DNA from: Thiomicrorhabdus sp. Milos-T2
GTDB lineage: Bacteria > Pseudomonadota > Gammaproteobacteria > Thiomicrospirales > Thiomicrospiraceae
NCBI RefSeq assembly: GCF_000702325.1
Contig: NZ_KL370891.1
Span: 456,917-520,916, forward strand
Reading direction: 5' to 3'
DNA length: 64,000 bases
Part shown: positions 35,770 to 43,536 of the stretch, piece after piece
Layout: every line of letters begins with the position of its first letter
Numbering within the stretch: position 1 is the first letter of the stretch
Made by a program: the position numbers and the translations under genes
The notes under the pieces: generated by a model
Told to the model about the DNA's origin: nothing
Database searches by the model: none
The model's input: the letters and a program-made list of their open reading frames with translations, nothing else

Positions 35770-36211
35770 AGACGAGAAAACACGAAGTTAATAAATACAT
35801 GCATCCCAAAAAAAATTGCGGATGGGCATACCAGGCCTGGTGTGCTATTGTGTGGATATCGATTCGTTACTACGAGGCGACGTGGCAATCCATTGCACCC
35901 GGCAGAGTATCTAGTAAGACGTTGACTATGGGTTACGTCGCTTTGTTCTCGTCTCTGCAGCCTAGTTATTCGTTTCGTAATGAATAATAATTTGGTTTTT
36001 GGCTCTACAACTGAGTACTTTGCTGGAATGATAACAAGGCGACATTATAAAACTATTCCGTCATTATCCAGGTTGACTGGATAATCTTTTGTTTGTAATG
36101 TGAGATCCTCTGGTCAAGCCAGAGGATGACAGCTTTTGGGTGTACGTGACGTGACGTGGGTTCAATAGTTTTGGTTACGTTATGGTATTCAGGTTTGATA
36201 AGGAATTATTT
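35770..36211. repeat. Repeat-rich intergenic region before the HEPN/MNT pair
   Basis: Contains the end of a CACGAAG-type repeat (to about 35790), an exact palindrome (35830-35841), pieces of the GTCATTGCGAG/GTGGCAATCC family (about 35870-35985), and hairpins of the ATTATCCAGGTTGACTGGATAATC type (36061-36090) and GATCCTCTGGTCAAGCCAGAGGATG type (about 36103-36130). A 62-codon ATG frame at 35799-35987 consists of these repeats and is not taken as a gene. AAGGA near 36200 serves the next gene. Confidence 0.75.
35830..35841. repeat. Iterated palindrome ACCAGGCCTGGT, exact copy (intergenic)
   Basis: Exact copy within the repeat cluster downstream of the WbpV-like gene. Confidence 0.9.
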
Positions 36212-36616
36212 ATGAGTGAAGACATTCGCTGGAAGCAGCGATATCAAAATTATTTAAAAGCATTAGGTCAATTGTCTTCGGCTTTATCAGCTCATGATAA
36301 AACTGCTGAATCGCTTATCAAGGAAGGCATTTTGCAAAGATTTGAATTTACTCATGAACTGGCTTGGAAAGTGATGAAAGACTATTTGGAGTATGAGGGC
36401 CACCAGGGTATTACGGGTTCTCGTTCAGCAAGCCGATTGGCGTTTTCTTTGGGGCTTATTGTTGATGGTCAGGTGTGGATGGATATGGTTGAAAGTCGAA
36501 ACCGAACTGTGCATACGTATGATGAGCGTGTTTTGGAACAAGAGTTTGCAAAGGTACAAAAACATTATGAAAAGGCTTTTCAACAGTTTGCAGAAAAAAT
36601 GCAGGCATTTTTGTAA
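36212..36616 (+). CDS. HEPN-domain toxin of a HEPN/MNT pair (HI0074 family)
   Basis: A 134-residue all-helical protein, formerly called nucleotidyltransferase substrate-binding protein. It carries ESRNRTVHTYDE, which fits the RX4HXY ribonuclease motif (Arg-NRTV-His-Thr-Tyr) of HepT-type toxins. In studied pairs the MNT partner AMPylates the motif's Tyr to silence the toxin. The ATG at 36212 with AAGGA upstream is preferred over an ATG at 36182. The stop overlaps the MNT start (TAATG). It lies in a repeat-bounded island inside the polysaccharide locus. Confidence 0.9.
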   Translation: MSEDIRWKQRYQNYLKALGQLSSALSAHDKTAESLIKEGILQRFEFTHELAWKVMKDYLEYEGHQGITGSRSASRLAFSLGLIVDGQVWMDMVESRNRTVHTYDERVLEQEFAKVQKHYEKAFQQFAEKMQAFL

Positions 36617-36945
36617 TGTTTGGTTTGTCTGATCAAACCATATTTTGGATTCGGCAAGTGTTTGCAGGTTATCCTGCAATTAAACAAGTTATTATTTATG
36701 GTTCACGTGCTAAAGGGAATTATCGGCCTGGTTCTGATATAGATTTGACACTTATTGGTAATGCCATTGATAATGCGATTTTGAGCCGAGTACTTGTTGA
36801 TTTAGATGAATTAAATACACCTTATTTAATGGATATTTCTATTTTTGAGCAAATTGAATCACAAGATTTGATTGAACATATTCAGCGAGTCGGTCAAGTT
36901 TTTTATGATATTGATTATATTAAAAGCAGTCAAAGTTTTGCATAG
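36616..36945 (+). CDS. MNT nucleotidyltransferase antitoxin (HI0073 family)
   Basis: A 109-residue minimal nucleotidyltransferase with the signature YGSRAKGNYRPGSDIDLTL, giving GSRAKG and the DxD metal pair, and a later Asp in LMDISIF. It is the predicted antitoxin that AMPylates the upstream HEPN protein. It is translationally coupled to it, and 30 bases from the sugar transferase gene. Confidence 0.9.
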   Translation: MFGLSDQTIFWIRQVFAGYPAIKQVIIYGSRAKGNYRPGSDIDLTLIGNAIDNAILSRVLVDLDELNTPYLMDISIFEQIESQDLIEHIQRVGQVFYDIDYIKSSQSFA

Positions 36946-36974
36946 TTCTCTAAAAATACAACCAGGATTTAATC

Positions 36975-37535
36975 TTGAAAAAAATCTTTGATATTTTATT
37001 GGCTTTATTCGCCTTAAGCATTCTTTTAATCCCTTCGATTATTGTAGCAATAATGGTTAAGCTTACCTCTAAAGGGCCCATGCTATATTGGTCTGATCGT
37101 GTCGGTATAAATAATTCTATTTTTAAAATGCCAAAATTTAGAAGCATGAAGATTGATACGCCTGCCGTCGCAACCCATCTTTTACAAGATCCTAAAAGTG
37201 TTTTGACGCCCATTGGCAACTTTTTACGTAAATCTAGTTTAGATGAGTTGCCGCAACTTTGGTGTATTTTGAAGGGCGATATGAGTTTTGTAGGCCCCAG
37301 ACCTGCGTTGTTTAATCAGGATGATTTAATTGAACTTAGAACCCAAGAGGGTGTGGATAAATTGGTGCCTGGTTTAACAGGTTGGGCGCAGGTTAATGGT
37401 CGTGATGAATTGCCAATTCCTGAAAAAGTCGCTTTAGATGTTGAATATATGTCTAAGCAAGGTTTTTGGTTTGATATTTATATTATTTGGCTTACTTTTT
37501 TAAAGGTTGTTAAGCGTGATGGAGTGTCGCACTGA
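36975..37535 (+). CDS. Initiating sugar-1-phosphate transferase (PglC/WcaJ-C type)
   Basis: A 186-residue member of the bacterial sugar transferase family. It has one N-terminal hydrophobic helix (ILLALFALSILLIPSIIVAI), then GPMLYWSDRVG, FKMPKFRSMK, SLDELPQLWCILKGDMSFVG and LVPGLTGWAQVNGRDELP. It transfers a sugar phosphate from a UDP sugar to undecaprenyl phosphate and so starts the repeat unit. The TTG start has AGGA about eight bases upstream. The stop overlaps the WbpM-like ATG (TGATG). Confidence 0.9.
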   Translation: MKKIFDILLALFALSILLIPSIIVAIMVKLTSKGPMLYWSDRVGINNSIFKMPKFRSMKIDTPAVATHLLQDPKSVLTPIGNFLRKSSLDELPQLWCILKGDMSFVGPRPALFNQDDLIELRTQEGVDKLVPGLTGWAQVNGRDELPIPEKVALDVEYMSKQGFWFDIYIIWLTFLKVVKRDGVSH

Positions 37536-39412
37536 TGTTTAGTTTAGATTGGTTAGTTCCATTACCGCGTTGGCAAAAAAGAGTAATTTCTGTTGCCACG
37601 GATTTTGTAAGCCTTATTTTAATTTCTTTAATCGCAGTATGGCTTCGATTAGGAGCAATTGATATTCCACAGCAATTTGCTTTATCCATTGTTATTTTGC
37701 CGTTTTTAGCGTTACCTGTCTTTATTCGTTTAGGTCTTTACCGAGCCGTTGTTCGCTACATTACACACCGTTTTATGTTTACCGTATTCACGGCAGTATC
37801 TTTAAGTTTTTTGATTTGGTCAACAGCGATTTTAATGTTGGATTTGGCTTATCCACGTTCTGCATTAATTATTGCCTGGTTAATGGCGATATTGTACATA
37901 ACCGGTTCACGTTTAATTATTCGTTGGTTCTTACTCAGATTAAATGGCACTAGTGAGCAATCTGATTCTATTGTGATTTTTGGAGCTGGTGATGCCGGTC
38001 GTCAATTAATGCAGGCTCTTTCTGGTGTTTCTCATAAAAAAGTGGTGGCATTTATTGATGATGATAAGAGTTTACATCATCAAAAAATTGGTGCGATTAA
38101 GGTTTATCAACGTACGGATTTACAAGAGTTAGTTGAGCGTTTTCAAGTAAAAGAGATATTGCTTGCAACACCGGGGATGAATGCTAAACAGCGAAAAGGA
38201 GTGTTGAATTGGTTAGCACCTTTTCCTATTAAAGTTTCTACATTGCCAAGTATGGAAGAAATTGTTGATGGAAAAGTCTCTTTTTCTGATGTTAGAGAAG
38301 TGAGTATTGAGGATCTTTTAGGAAGAGATGCCGTTCCTGCACAAGATAACCTTTTAAGCCAATGTATAACAGATAAAGTCGTTATGGTGACTGGGGGCGG
38401 TGGCTCTATTGGTTCAGAACTTTCTAGAAAAATTTTACGACAACTGCCGAAAAAATTAATTATTTTTGAGTTGAGTGAATTCGCTTTGTACTCGATTCAG
38501 CAGGAACTTATTCAACTTATCGCAAAATCAAATCAACAGATAGAGTTAATTTCGATATTAGGCGATGTTAAAAATAAAATTAAGTTAGAAAATCTGGTTA
38601 AACAATATCAAGTTGAAACAATTTATCATGCAGCAGCTTATAAACATGTACCTTTAGTCGAACATAATATTACTGAAGGTATTTACAATAATAGCTTTGG
38701 TACTTTAACGGTTGCCGAAGTAGCCGCAGAAAATGCAGTTAAAAACTTTGTATTAGTCTCTACAGATAAAGCGGTACGCCCTACTAATTTTATGGGAGCA
38801 AGTAAACGCTTGGCTGAGTTAAGTTTGCAAGCATTGCAGGATGAATATCCTAATACTCGTTTTGTTATGGTGAGGTTTGGTAATGTTCTGGGTTCTTCTG
38901 GTTCCGTTATTCCATTATTTAAACAACAAATTGCGAATGGTGGCCCTGTAACCGTAACTCATAAAGAGATTACGCGTTATTTTATGACCATTCCAGAAGC
39001 CGCCTCTTTGGTGATTCAAGCAGGTTCTATGGGGGTTGGTGGTGATGTGTTTGTTTTAGATATGGGCGAGCCGGTTAAAATAGCGGATTTGGCAGAAAAA
39101 TTGATTAAACTTTCTGGGTTAGAAATTATAGATACTGAAGGCCATGGCGATATTGAAATTCAATACACTGGATTGCGTCCAGGTGAGAAGTTGTTTGAAG
39201 AGTTATTAATTGGTGAAAATGTTGATGGTACAGATCACCCTAGAATTATGAAGGCTCATGAAGATTATCTTGATTATCAATCGTTAAAATTGGAATTGGA
39301 TTCGATTTCTAAGCTTTTAGAAAACCATGAATATAATATTGTGTCTAAAAAGTTAGAGCAGTTAGTTTCTGGTTTTAAACATTCATCAGGTATTGTAGAT
39401 TTTATTCAGTAG
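37535..39412 (+). CDS. UDP-GlcNAc 4,6-dehydratase, membrane-anchored (WbpM/PglF-like)
   Basis: A 625-residue protein with four N-terminal hydrophobic segments. A first Rossmann region follows (VIFGAGDAGRQLMQAL), then the SDR dehydratase domain with VMVTGGGGSIGSELSRKIL, YHAAAYKHVPLVE and VLVSTDKAVRPTNFMGASKR. The catalytic Tyr of YxxxK is replaced by Met (MGASK), as in WbpM/PglF-type enzymes. It makes UDP-4-keto-6-deoxy-GlcNAc for the WbpV-like reductase. It ends the polysaccharide locus. Confidence 0.93.
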   Translation: MFSLDWLVPLPRWQKRVISVATDFVSLILISLIAVWLRLGAIDIPQQFALSIVILPFLALPVFIRLGLYRAVVRYITHRFMFTVFTAVSLSFLIWSTAILMLDLAYPRSALIIAWLMAILYITGSRLIIRWFLLRLNGTSEQSDSIVIFGAGDAGRQLMQALSGVSHKKVVAFIDDDKSLHHQKIGAIKVYQRTDLQELVERFQVKEILLATPGMNAKQRKGVLNWLAPFPIKVSTLPSMEEIVDGKVSFSDVREVSIEDLLGRDAVPAQDNLLSQCITDKVVMVTGGGGSIGSELSRKILRQLPKKLIIFELSEFALYSIQQELIQLIAKSNQQIELISILGDVKNKIKLENLVKQYQVETIYHAAAYKHVPLVEHNITEGIYNNSFGTLTVAEVAAENAVKNFVLVSTDKAVRPTNFMGASKRLAELSLQALQDEYPNTRFVMVRFGNVLGSSGSVIPLFKQQIANGGPVTVTHKEITRYFMTIPEAASLVIQAGSMGVGGDVFVLDMGEPVKIADLAEKLIKLSGLEIIDTEGHGDIEIQYTGLRPGEKLFEELLIGENVDGTDHPRIMKAHEDYLDYQSLKLELDSISKLLENHEYNIVSKKLEQLVSGFKHSSGIVDFIQ

Positions 39413-39930
39413 TCTCTCATACTATTGGTTCAGATCTTTGATTGTGGATTTCTTTTCTAACCATGGATTGCTTCGCTTTGTTCTCGTCTCTACAGCCGAG
39501 TTCTTCGTTTCGCAAAGAAGGGCGATTATATTAGGAATATGTAGTTTAGTCATTGCGAGGTCGAAGATAGTGGCAATACAGGGCTCACAATGGATTGTCT
39601 GTCTATAGGTTCAAGTCTTTGATTTTGGAGTTACCTTTTCCTCTTTAACCATGGATTGCTTCGCGTTGTTCTCGTCTCTACAGCCGAGTTCTTCGTTTCG
39701 CAATGACGATCGATTTTATTAAGAACATTTAGATTCGTCATTGCGAGGAGCGTAGCGACGTGGCAATCCATGGCTTTGGTCAGATTATGTAGTATGACGT
39801 TGGTTATGGATTATTGCGCTGTTTTTTTAAATCACAATTCTTGCAAAGGTCTCAAATGTTACTTCTGATGATAAATATTTAATCACTTTTTGATTAATTG
39901 TCAGTTTTATCCTACGATCTCTATTTATAA
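39413..39930. repeat. Cluster of GTCATTGCGAG/GCAATCC interspersed repeats
   Basis: At least four copies in alternating orientation: reverse at about 39461-39520 and 39648-39706 (ATGGATTGCTTCGC to CGTTTCGCAA), forward at about 39550-39585 and 39736-39773. The last is the clearest 38-bp unit and the best match to the glmS insertion. A remnant of the MITE end (TTGCAAAGGTCTC) is at 39841-39853. No gene was recognised in this stretch. Confidence 0.82.
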
Positions 39931-39989
39931 ATGTATTAAATACTTTACATTTTGTATTTTTTAAGATATTTTGTATTATATTTTATACA
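39931..39989. promoter_or_regulatory. Candidate HipB operators upstream of hipBA
   Basis: Two AT-rich inverted repeats precede hipB: ATGTA-N10-TACAT at 39931-39950 and TGTAT-N8-ATACA at 39972-39989. The eight-base spacer of the second resembles the TATCC-N8-GGATA operators known for E. coli HipB. Autorepression by HipB or the HipBA complex is the expected role; this is inference. Confidence 0.5.
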
Positions 39990-40001
39990 TATTGAAGTGC
40001 T

Positions 40002-40244
40002 ATGACTTATCTAGAACTTGGGGTGGAGTTAGTTGCTCTACGAAAATCTAAATCGCTTTCTCAGCAAGCACTGGCAGATGCTGTAGGGGTTTCTCGTGCG
40101 ACTATTAATGCTTTAGAAAAAGGTCGTTCAATTGATATTGGTATTCGTAAGGTGATTAAAATCTTAGAATACTTTGATCAAGAGCTTTGTTTTAAACAAA
40201 AAACGCATTTTCCTACTTTTGATGAGTTGAAAAATGAGCAATAA
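40002..40244 (+). CDS. hipB: HipB-like antitoxin (Xre-family HTH)
   Basis: An 80-residue protein with a helix-turn-helix (SLSQQALADAVGVSRATINA, then LEKGRSIDIGIRKVIKILEY). It would bind operators upstream and neutralise HipA. The hipA start lies inside its last codons (11-bp overlap), so the pair is made together. Confidence 0.9.
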   Translation: MTYLELGVELVALRKSKSLSQQALADAVGVSRATINALEKGRSIDIGIRKVIKILEYFDQELCFKQKTHFPTFDELKNEQ

Positions 40245-41397
40245 ATTAGATGTTGTTGTTTTAGATTCGGTTGCTGGAAAGCTCGTTAAAACCGAATCAG
40301 AGGTTGTTTTTAATTACTTGTCAAACTGTCATTCAGAGCAGTTTGTATCTTTGACCATGCCTGTAAGAGAGAAAAGTTATGTCAATACTCAATTGCACCC
40401 TATATTCGAGATGCACTTGCCTGAAGGCTATTTGCTTTCGATTATCAAAAAACATTTTGCCAAAATAACCGACACAGATGACTTTGGTCTTCTAACACTG
40501 TTATCTGGCAGTATTCTAGGAAGGGTTGAATATCACTCAAAAGATTCTCCAAGTTCGATCCCTTTTTATTTAGAAGATCTCTTACACCCCAATACACCTC
40601 AATTATTTGATGAACTTGTCAGTAGATTTGCCTTGAATTCTCCTTTGAGTGGCGTTCAACCAAAAGTGCTTGCTAAAGTGGAGGACAAAGCCTCTTTAAA
40701 ACTGGAGGATTACATAGTTAAAACCTGGGGGAATGACTATCCACACTTAGCATTAAATGAATACTTGTGTATGTTTGCAGTTAAAGAAGCGGGAATTGTG
40801 GTTCCAGAGTTTTATCTATCTGACGATGATCAGTTTTTTATTATGAAACGTTTTGATATTCAAGATGATGGTACTCCGCTTGGTTTTGAAGATATGTGTG
40901 TGCTTCAAGCGAAACAAAGGGATGATAAGTATAAAGGGAGTTATGAGCAAGTTGCTAAGAGTCTTCGATTATTTAGCTCTAGTCATCTTAGGCTAAAATC
41001 ATTAACACAGCTTTATAAGATGATTGTGATGAATAACTTATTACAAAATGGAGATGCGCATCTTAAAAACTTTGGTGTTTATTATTTAAATATCAATCAA
41101 ATTGAAATTGCCCCAGCGTATGATGTTGTGAGTACCACGGCTTACATTAAAAACGATATACCTGCTTTAACGTTATTTGGTTCTAAGCGTTGGCATGCTA
41201 AAGATAAATTGATACGATTTGGTATAGACTCCTGTAGCTTAAGTAATAAGCAGGCTTTAGAACATTTTGAAGAATGCTTAACGGGTATAAAAGCTTTATT
41301 ACTTAAAGTTAATCAACGACTAAGTTCTGAGTGTGAGCATGATAAAGTTAAAATACTCATGCATCTTAAAGAAATTGCAGTAAAGGCATTAAGGTAA
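40234..41397 (+). CDS. hipA: HipA-like serine/threonine kinase toxin
   Basis: A 387-residue kinase-fold protein, somewhat shorter than E. coli HipA (440). Visible features are SPLSGVQPKVLAKVEDK (the ATP-side loop region), YIVKTWGNDYPHLALNEYLC, MKRFD, the catalytic segment NGDAHLKNFGV and the metal-side APAYDVVSTTAY. E. coli HipA phosphorylates glutamyl-tRNA synthetase; the target here is unknown. It is translationally overlapped with hipB. Confidence 0.92.
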   Translation: MSNKLDVVVLDSVAGKLVKTESEVVFNYLSNCHSEQFVSLTMPVREKSYVNTQLHPIFEMHLPEGYLLSIIKKHFAKITDTDDFGLLTLLSGSILGRVEYHSKDSPSSIPFYLEDLLHPNTPQLFDELVSRFALNSPLSGVQPKVLAKVEDKASLKLEDYIVKTWGNDYPHLALNEYLCMFAVKEAGIVVPEFYLSDDDQFFIMKRFDIQDDGTPLGFEDMCVLQAKQRDDKYKGSYEQVAKSLRLFSSSHLRLKSLTQLYKMIVMNNLLQNGDAHLKNFGVYYLNINQIEIAPAYDVVSTTAYIKNDIPALTLFGSKRWHAKDKLIRFGIDSCSLSNKQALEHFEECLTGIKALLLKVNQRLSSECEHDKVKILMHLKEIAVKALR

Positions 41398-41591
41398 ACT
41401 CTTGCACAAACATATCTTGAATTCGCATATTAATGCTTAACACAAAATTGATTTTATACTTATTTGACGTGTTTAAATCTTATCTAGGTGTAAATAGTGC
41501 TTAATTTATCTTCTGGGTTATGTTATCTTAATTTTTGTCTTTGAATCAATTCAATGGCTTAGTTTAATGAATCATAATTTTGGAGAATGGC

Positions 41592-41864
41592 ATGGTAATT
41601 AAAAATCGTATTTTCGTCTTTTTGTTTAGTGTTTTATCAATTTTAAGTTTTTCTGTCTCTGCAAGCCCTGTTAATGTTAATTCTGCCTCTGTTGACGAGA
41701 TTTCTTCAGCACTTTCTGGTGTTGGGCCTGCTAAAGCCATGGCGATATCTGAGCATTGCAAAAAGATGAACTGCTCTAAGCCAGAAGATCTTTTAGAGGT
41801 TAAAGGCATTGGTGAGAAGACGCTTACTAAAATTTCAGCTGATTTACGCTTTAAAGACAAATAA
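41592..41864 (+). CDS. ComEA-like exported helix-hairpin-helix protein
   Basis: A 90-residue protein with a signal peptide (MVIKNRIFVFLFSVLSILSF, then SVSA-S) and two helix-hairpin-helix motifs, VDEISSALSGVGPAKAMAI and PEDLLEVKGIGEKTLTKI. It fits periplasmic ComEA, which binds incoming DNA during natural transformation. The ATG at 41592 with GGAG upstream is preferred. Directly downstream is an exported DNA ligase, which strengthens the link to DNA uptake. Confidence 0.88.
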   Translation: MVIKNRIFVFLFSVLSILSFSVSASPVNVNSASVDEISSALSGVGPAKAMAISEHCKKMNCSKPEDLLEVKGIGEKTLTKISADLRFKDK

Positions 41865-41866
41865 TA

Positions 41867-42808
41867 ATGCAGCACTTTTCGAAAGTGTCAGAATTGCAAA
41901 GCAACCATAAAGACCTGGTCAATAAACCAGGTTTTTTGGTTTTTATGGTTCTACTATTGAGTGTTTTCTATTTACAGCCAGTATTAGCAAAAGAAAAACC
42001 ACAATTAATGTTGTTAAAAACTTATCAACCAGGCCTGGATGTTTCGGGTTGGGTGATGAGTGAGAAACTTGATGGAGTTCGTGCTTATTGGGACGGCAAG
42101 CATCTAATAAGTCGACAAGGCAATATTTTTAATACGCCAAAATGGTTTACTCAAAACTTTCCACCGTTTGAGTTAGACGGTGAACTCTGGTTGGCAAGAG
42201 GTAAGTTTCAAGAAACCGTATCGATTGTTCGTCAAAAAATGCCTGATAATCGTTGGAAACAGATTACCTATAATATTTTTGAAGTACCCAATCAAAAAGG
42301 CGGTTTGTTAGAAAGACTCTCGGTATTAAGGTCTTTTCTAAAGCATAATGCCAATTCATTTATTAAAATCATAGAACAAAAAAAGATTCAGTCTAATCAA
42401 GATGTGAAGATAAGGCTTAAGCAAATATTGGCAATAGGTGGTGAAGGTTTGGTGGTTAGAAACCCCACTACGATTTATCAAACAGGACGTTTATCAACGG
42501 CTTTAAAAATCAAACAAAAACAAGATGCAGAGTGTATTGTTAAGTCTTACACAAAAGGTCAGGGTAAATTTACAGGCCTGGTAGGGGCCGTTGAATGCGA
42601 ACTGATACCCGAGCAGATAGAAAGATTGTTTATAAAGTTGAATCCAGCGAAGCAACAGATTATTAAAGTAGGGAGCGGTTTAACCAATAAACAAAGATTA
42701 CATCCCCCTAAAATTGGCAGTGTGATTACTTTTCAGTACATGGGTTTGACGCAAAAAGGTTTACCACGTTTTCCTGTTTTTTTAAGAGAGCGTTTAGCTA
42801 GACCGTAA
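41867..42808 (+). CDS. Exported ATP-dependent DNA ligase (LigE type)
   Basis: Up to 313 residues with an N-terminal hydrophobic export segment (FMVLLLSVFYLQPVLA) and the ligase core: motif I SEKLDGVRAYWDG (adenylated Lys), SRQGN, FELDGELWLARG, GEGLVVRN and LKIKQKQDAECIV, followed by an OB domain. Minimal periplasmic ATP ligases occur in competent proteobacteria. The start is uncertain. The ATG at 41867 is close behind comEA, but a terminator-like hairpin (41913-41937) lies in its first codons; the ATG at 41945 would avoid it but lacks a ribosome-binding site. Near copies of the iterated palindrome at 42028 and 42573 read as P-G-L and T-G-L-V. Confidence 0.88.
   Translation: MQHFSKVSELQSNHKDLVNKPGFLVFMVLLLSVFYLQPVLAKEKPQLMLLKTYQPGLDVSGWVMSEKLDGVRAYWDGKHLISRQGNIFNTPKWFTQNFPPFELDGELWLARGKFQETVSIVRQKMPDNRWKQITYNIFEVPNQKGGLLERLSVLRSFLKHNANSFIKIIEQKKIQSNQDVKIRLKQILAIGGEGLVVRNPTTIYQTGRLSTALKIKQKQDAECIVKSYTKGQGKFTGLVGAVECELIPEQIERLFIKLNPAKQQIIKVGSGLTNKQRLHPPKIGSVITFQYMGLTQKGLPRFPVFLRERLARP
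41913..41937 (+). terminator. Terminator-like hairpin after comEA
   Basis: ACCTGGT (41913-41919) pairs with ACCAGGT (41926-41932) across a six-base loop and is followed by six T. It resembles a Rho-independent terminator for comEA. A smaller hairpin (CACTTT/AAAGTG, 41873-41887) lies before it. Both overlap the longest reading of the ligase gene. Confidence 0.55.
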
Positions 42809-42820
42809 GATTTATTTTAT

Positions 42821-42848
42821 TCGTGCAACCATCTCGTGCAAATCACTC
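42821..42848. repeat. Degenerate remnant of the MITE right end
   Basis: The stretch with two CGTGCA motifs and ATCTCGTGCAAATCACTC resembles the right end of the MITE at 3842-4000 (CGTGCATACTCTCGTGCAAA, then GGTCTC). No matching left end is visible. Confidence 0.4.
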
Positions 42849-42889
42849 ATTAAGTGTATGATAATAAAAAACTTACAAGAGGTTTAATT

Positions 42890-43420
42890 ATGGCTTTAGC
42901 TTATAGCGAACATTACACCGTTAGAGATTACCAATTATGGGAAGGGGACTGGGAGCTTATTTATGGAGCACCTTATGCAATGGCTCCATCACCGAGTATC
43001 TCTCATCAACGAATAGAAAAATATATTATGTTGCAAATGGATCAAGCTTTAAAACCTTGTGATAATTGCGAGGTTTTGGCTGAAGTAGACTGGCAGAGTT
43101 CTGATGATACTGTGGTTCGTCCAGATATCTTAATTGCTTGCAATATTCAGGGTGAAAAACTAACTAAAACGCCTGAGTTAATTGTTGAAATTGTTTCGCC
43201 TACATCTGCAAAGCGTGATGAATTAACTAAATTTGAACTTTATCAACAAGAAGGGGTGAAATTTTATATTTTGGCCTATCCAGAAGAAAAAGTAGCTAAG
43301 GTTTATCGTCTGCATGAAGGGCGTTTTATCAAAGAAGCCGATTTTAGTAATGAGCAGTTTGATTTTAAGATTAAAGAGTGTGACTTAAGTATCAATTTTG
43401 GCCAGATATGGCGTGATTAG
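42890..43420 (+). CDS. Uma2-family (DUF820) restriction-endonuclease-fold protein
   Basis: A 176-residue PD-(D/E)XK-fold protein with WELIYGAPYAMAPSPSISHQ at the start, then VRPDILIACN and PELIVEIVSPTSAKRDELTKF. The last two supply the acidic and lysine residues of the nuclease-like core. Cellular role is unknown; such genes are common in cyanobacteria and scattered in proteobacteria. The ATG at 42890 follows AGAGG; an upstream GTG at 42854 is less likely. Confidence 0.85.
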   Translation: MALAYSEHYTVRDYQLWEGDWELIYGAPYAMAPSPSISHQRIEKYIMLQMDQALKPCDNCEVLAEVDWQSSDDTVVRPDILIACNIQGEKLTKTPELIVEIVSPTSAKRDELTKFELYQQEGVKFYILAYPEEKVAKVYRLHEGRFIKEADFSNEQFDFKIKECDLSINFGQIWRD

Positions 43421-43536
43421 ACATTTTGAATGGATATTTATGATAAGTTTTTTGGTAAATATTTAATAGCCAGGCCTGGTAAAGTGATTATAAAGAATTT
43501 CTAAAACTTACCAGATACCGTGTTTGATTTTCATAG

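Noticed and set aside
35799-35987. 62-codon ATG open frame downstream of the WbpV-like gene
   Set aside because: It is made of interspersed repeat sequence and the iterated palindrome; no protein-like pattern or ribosome-binding site.
42028-42582. Treating ACCAGGCCTGGT copies as Rho-independent terminators
   Set aside because: Most copies are inside genes and lack following T-runs; symmetry alone does not make a terminator.
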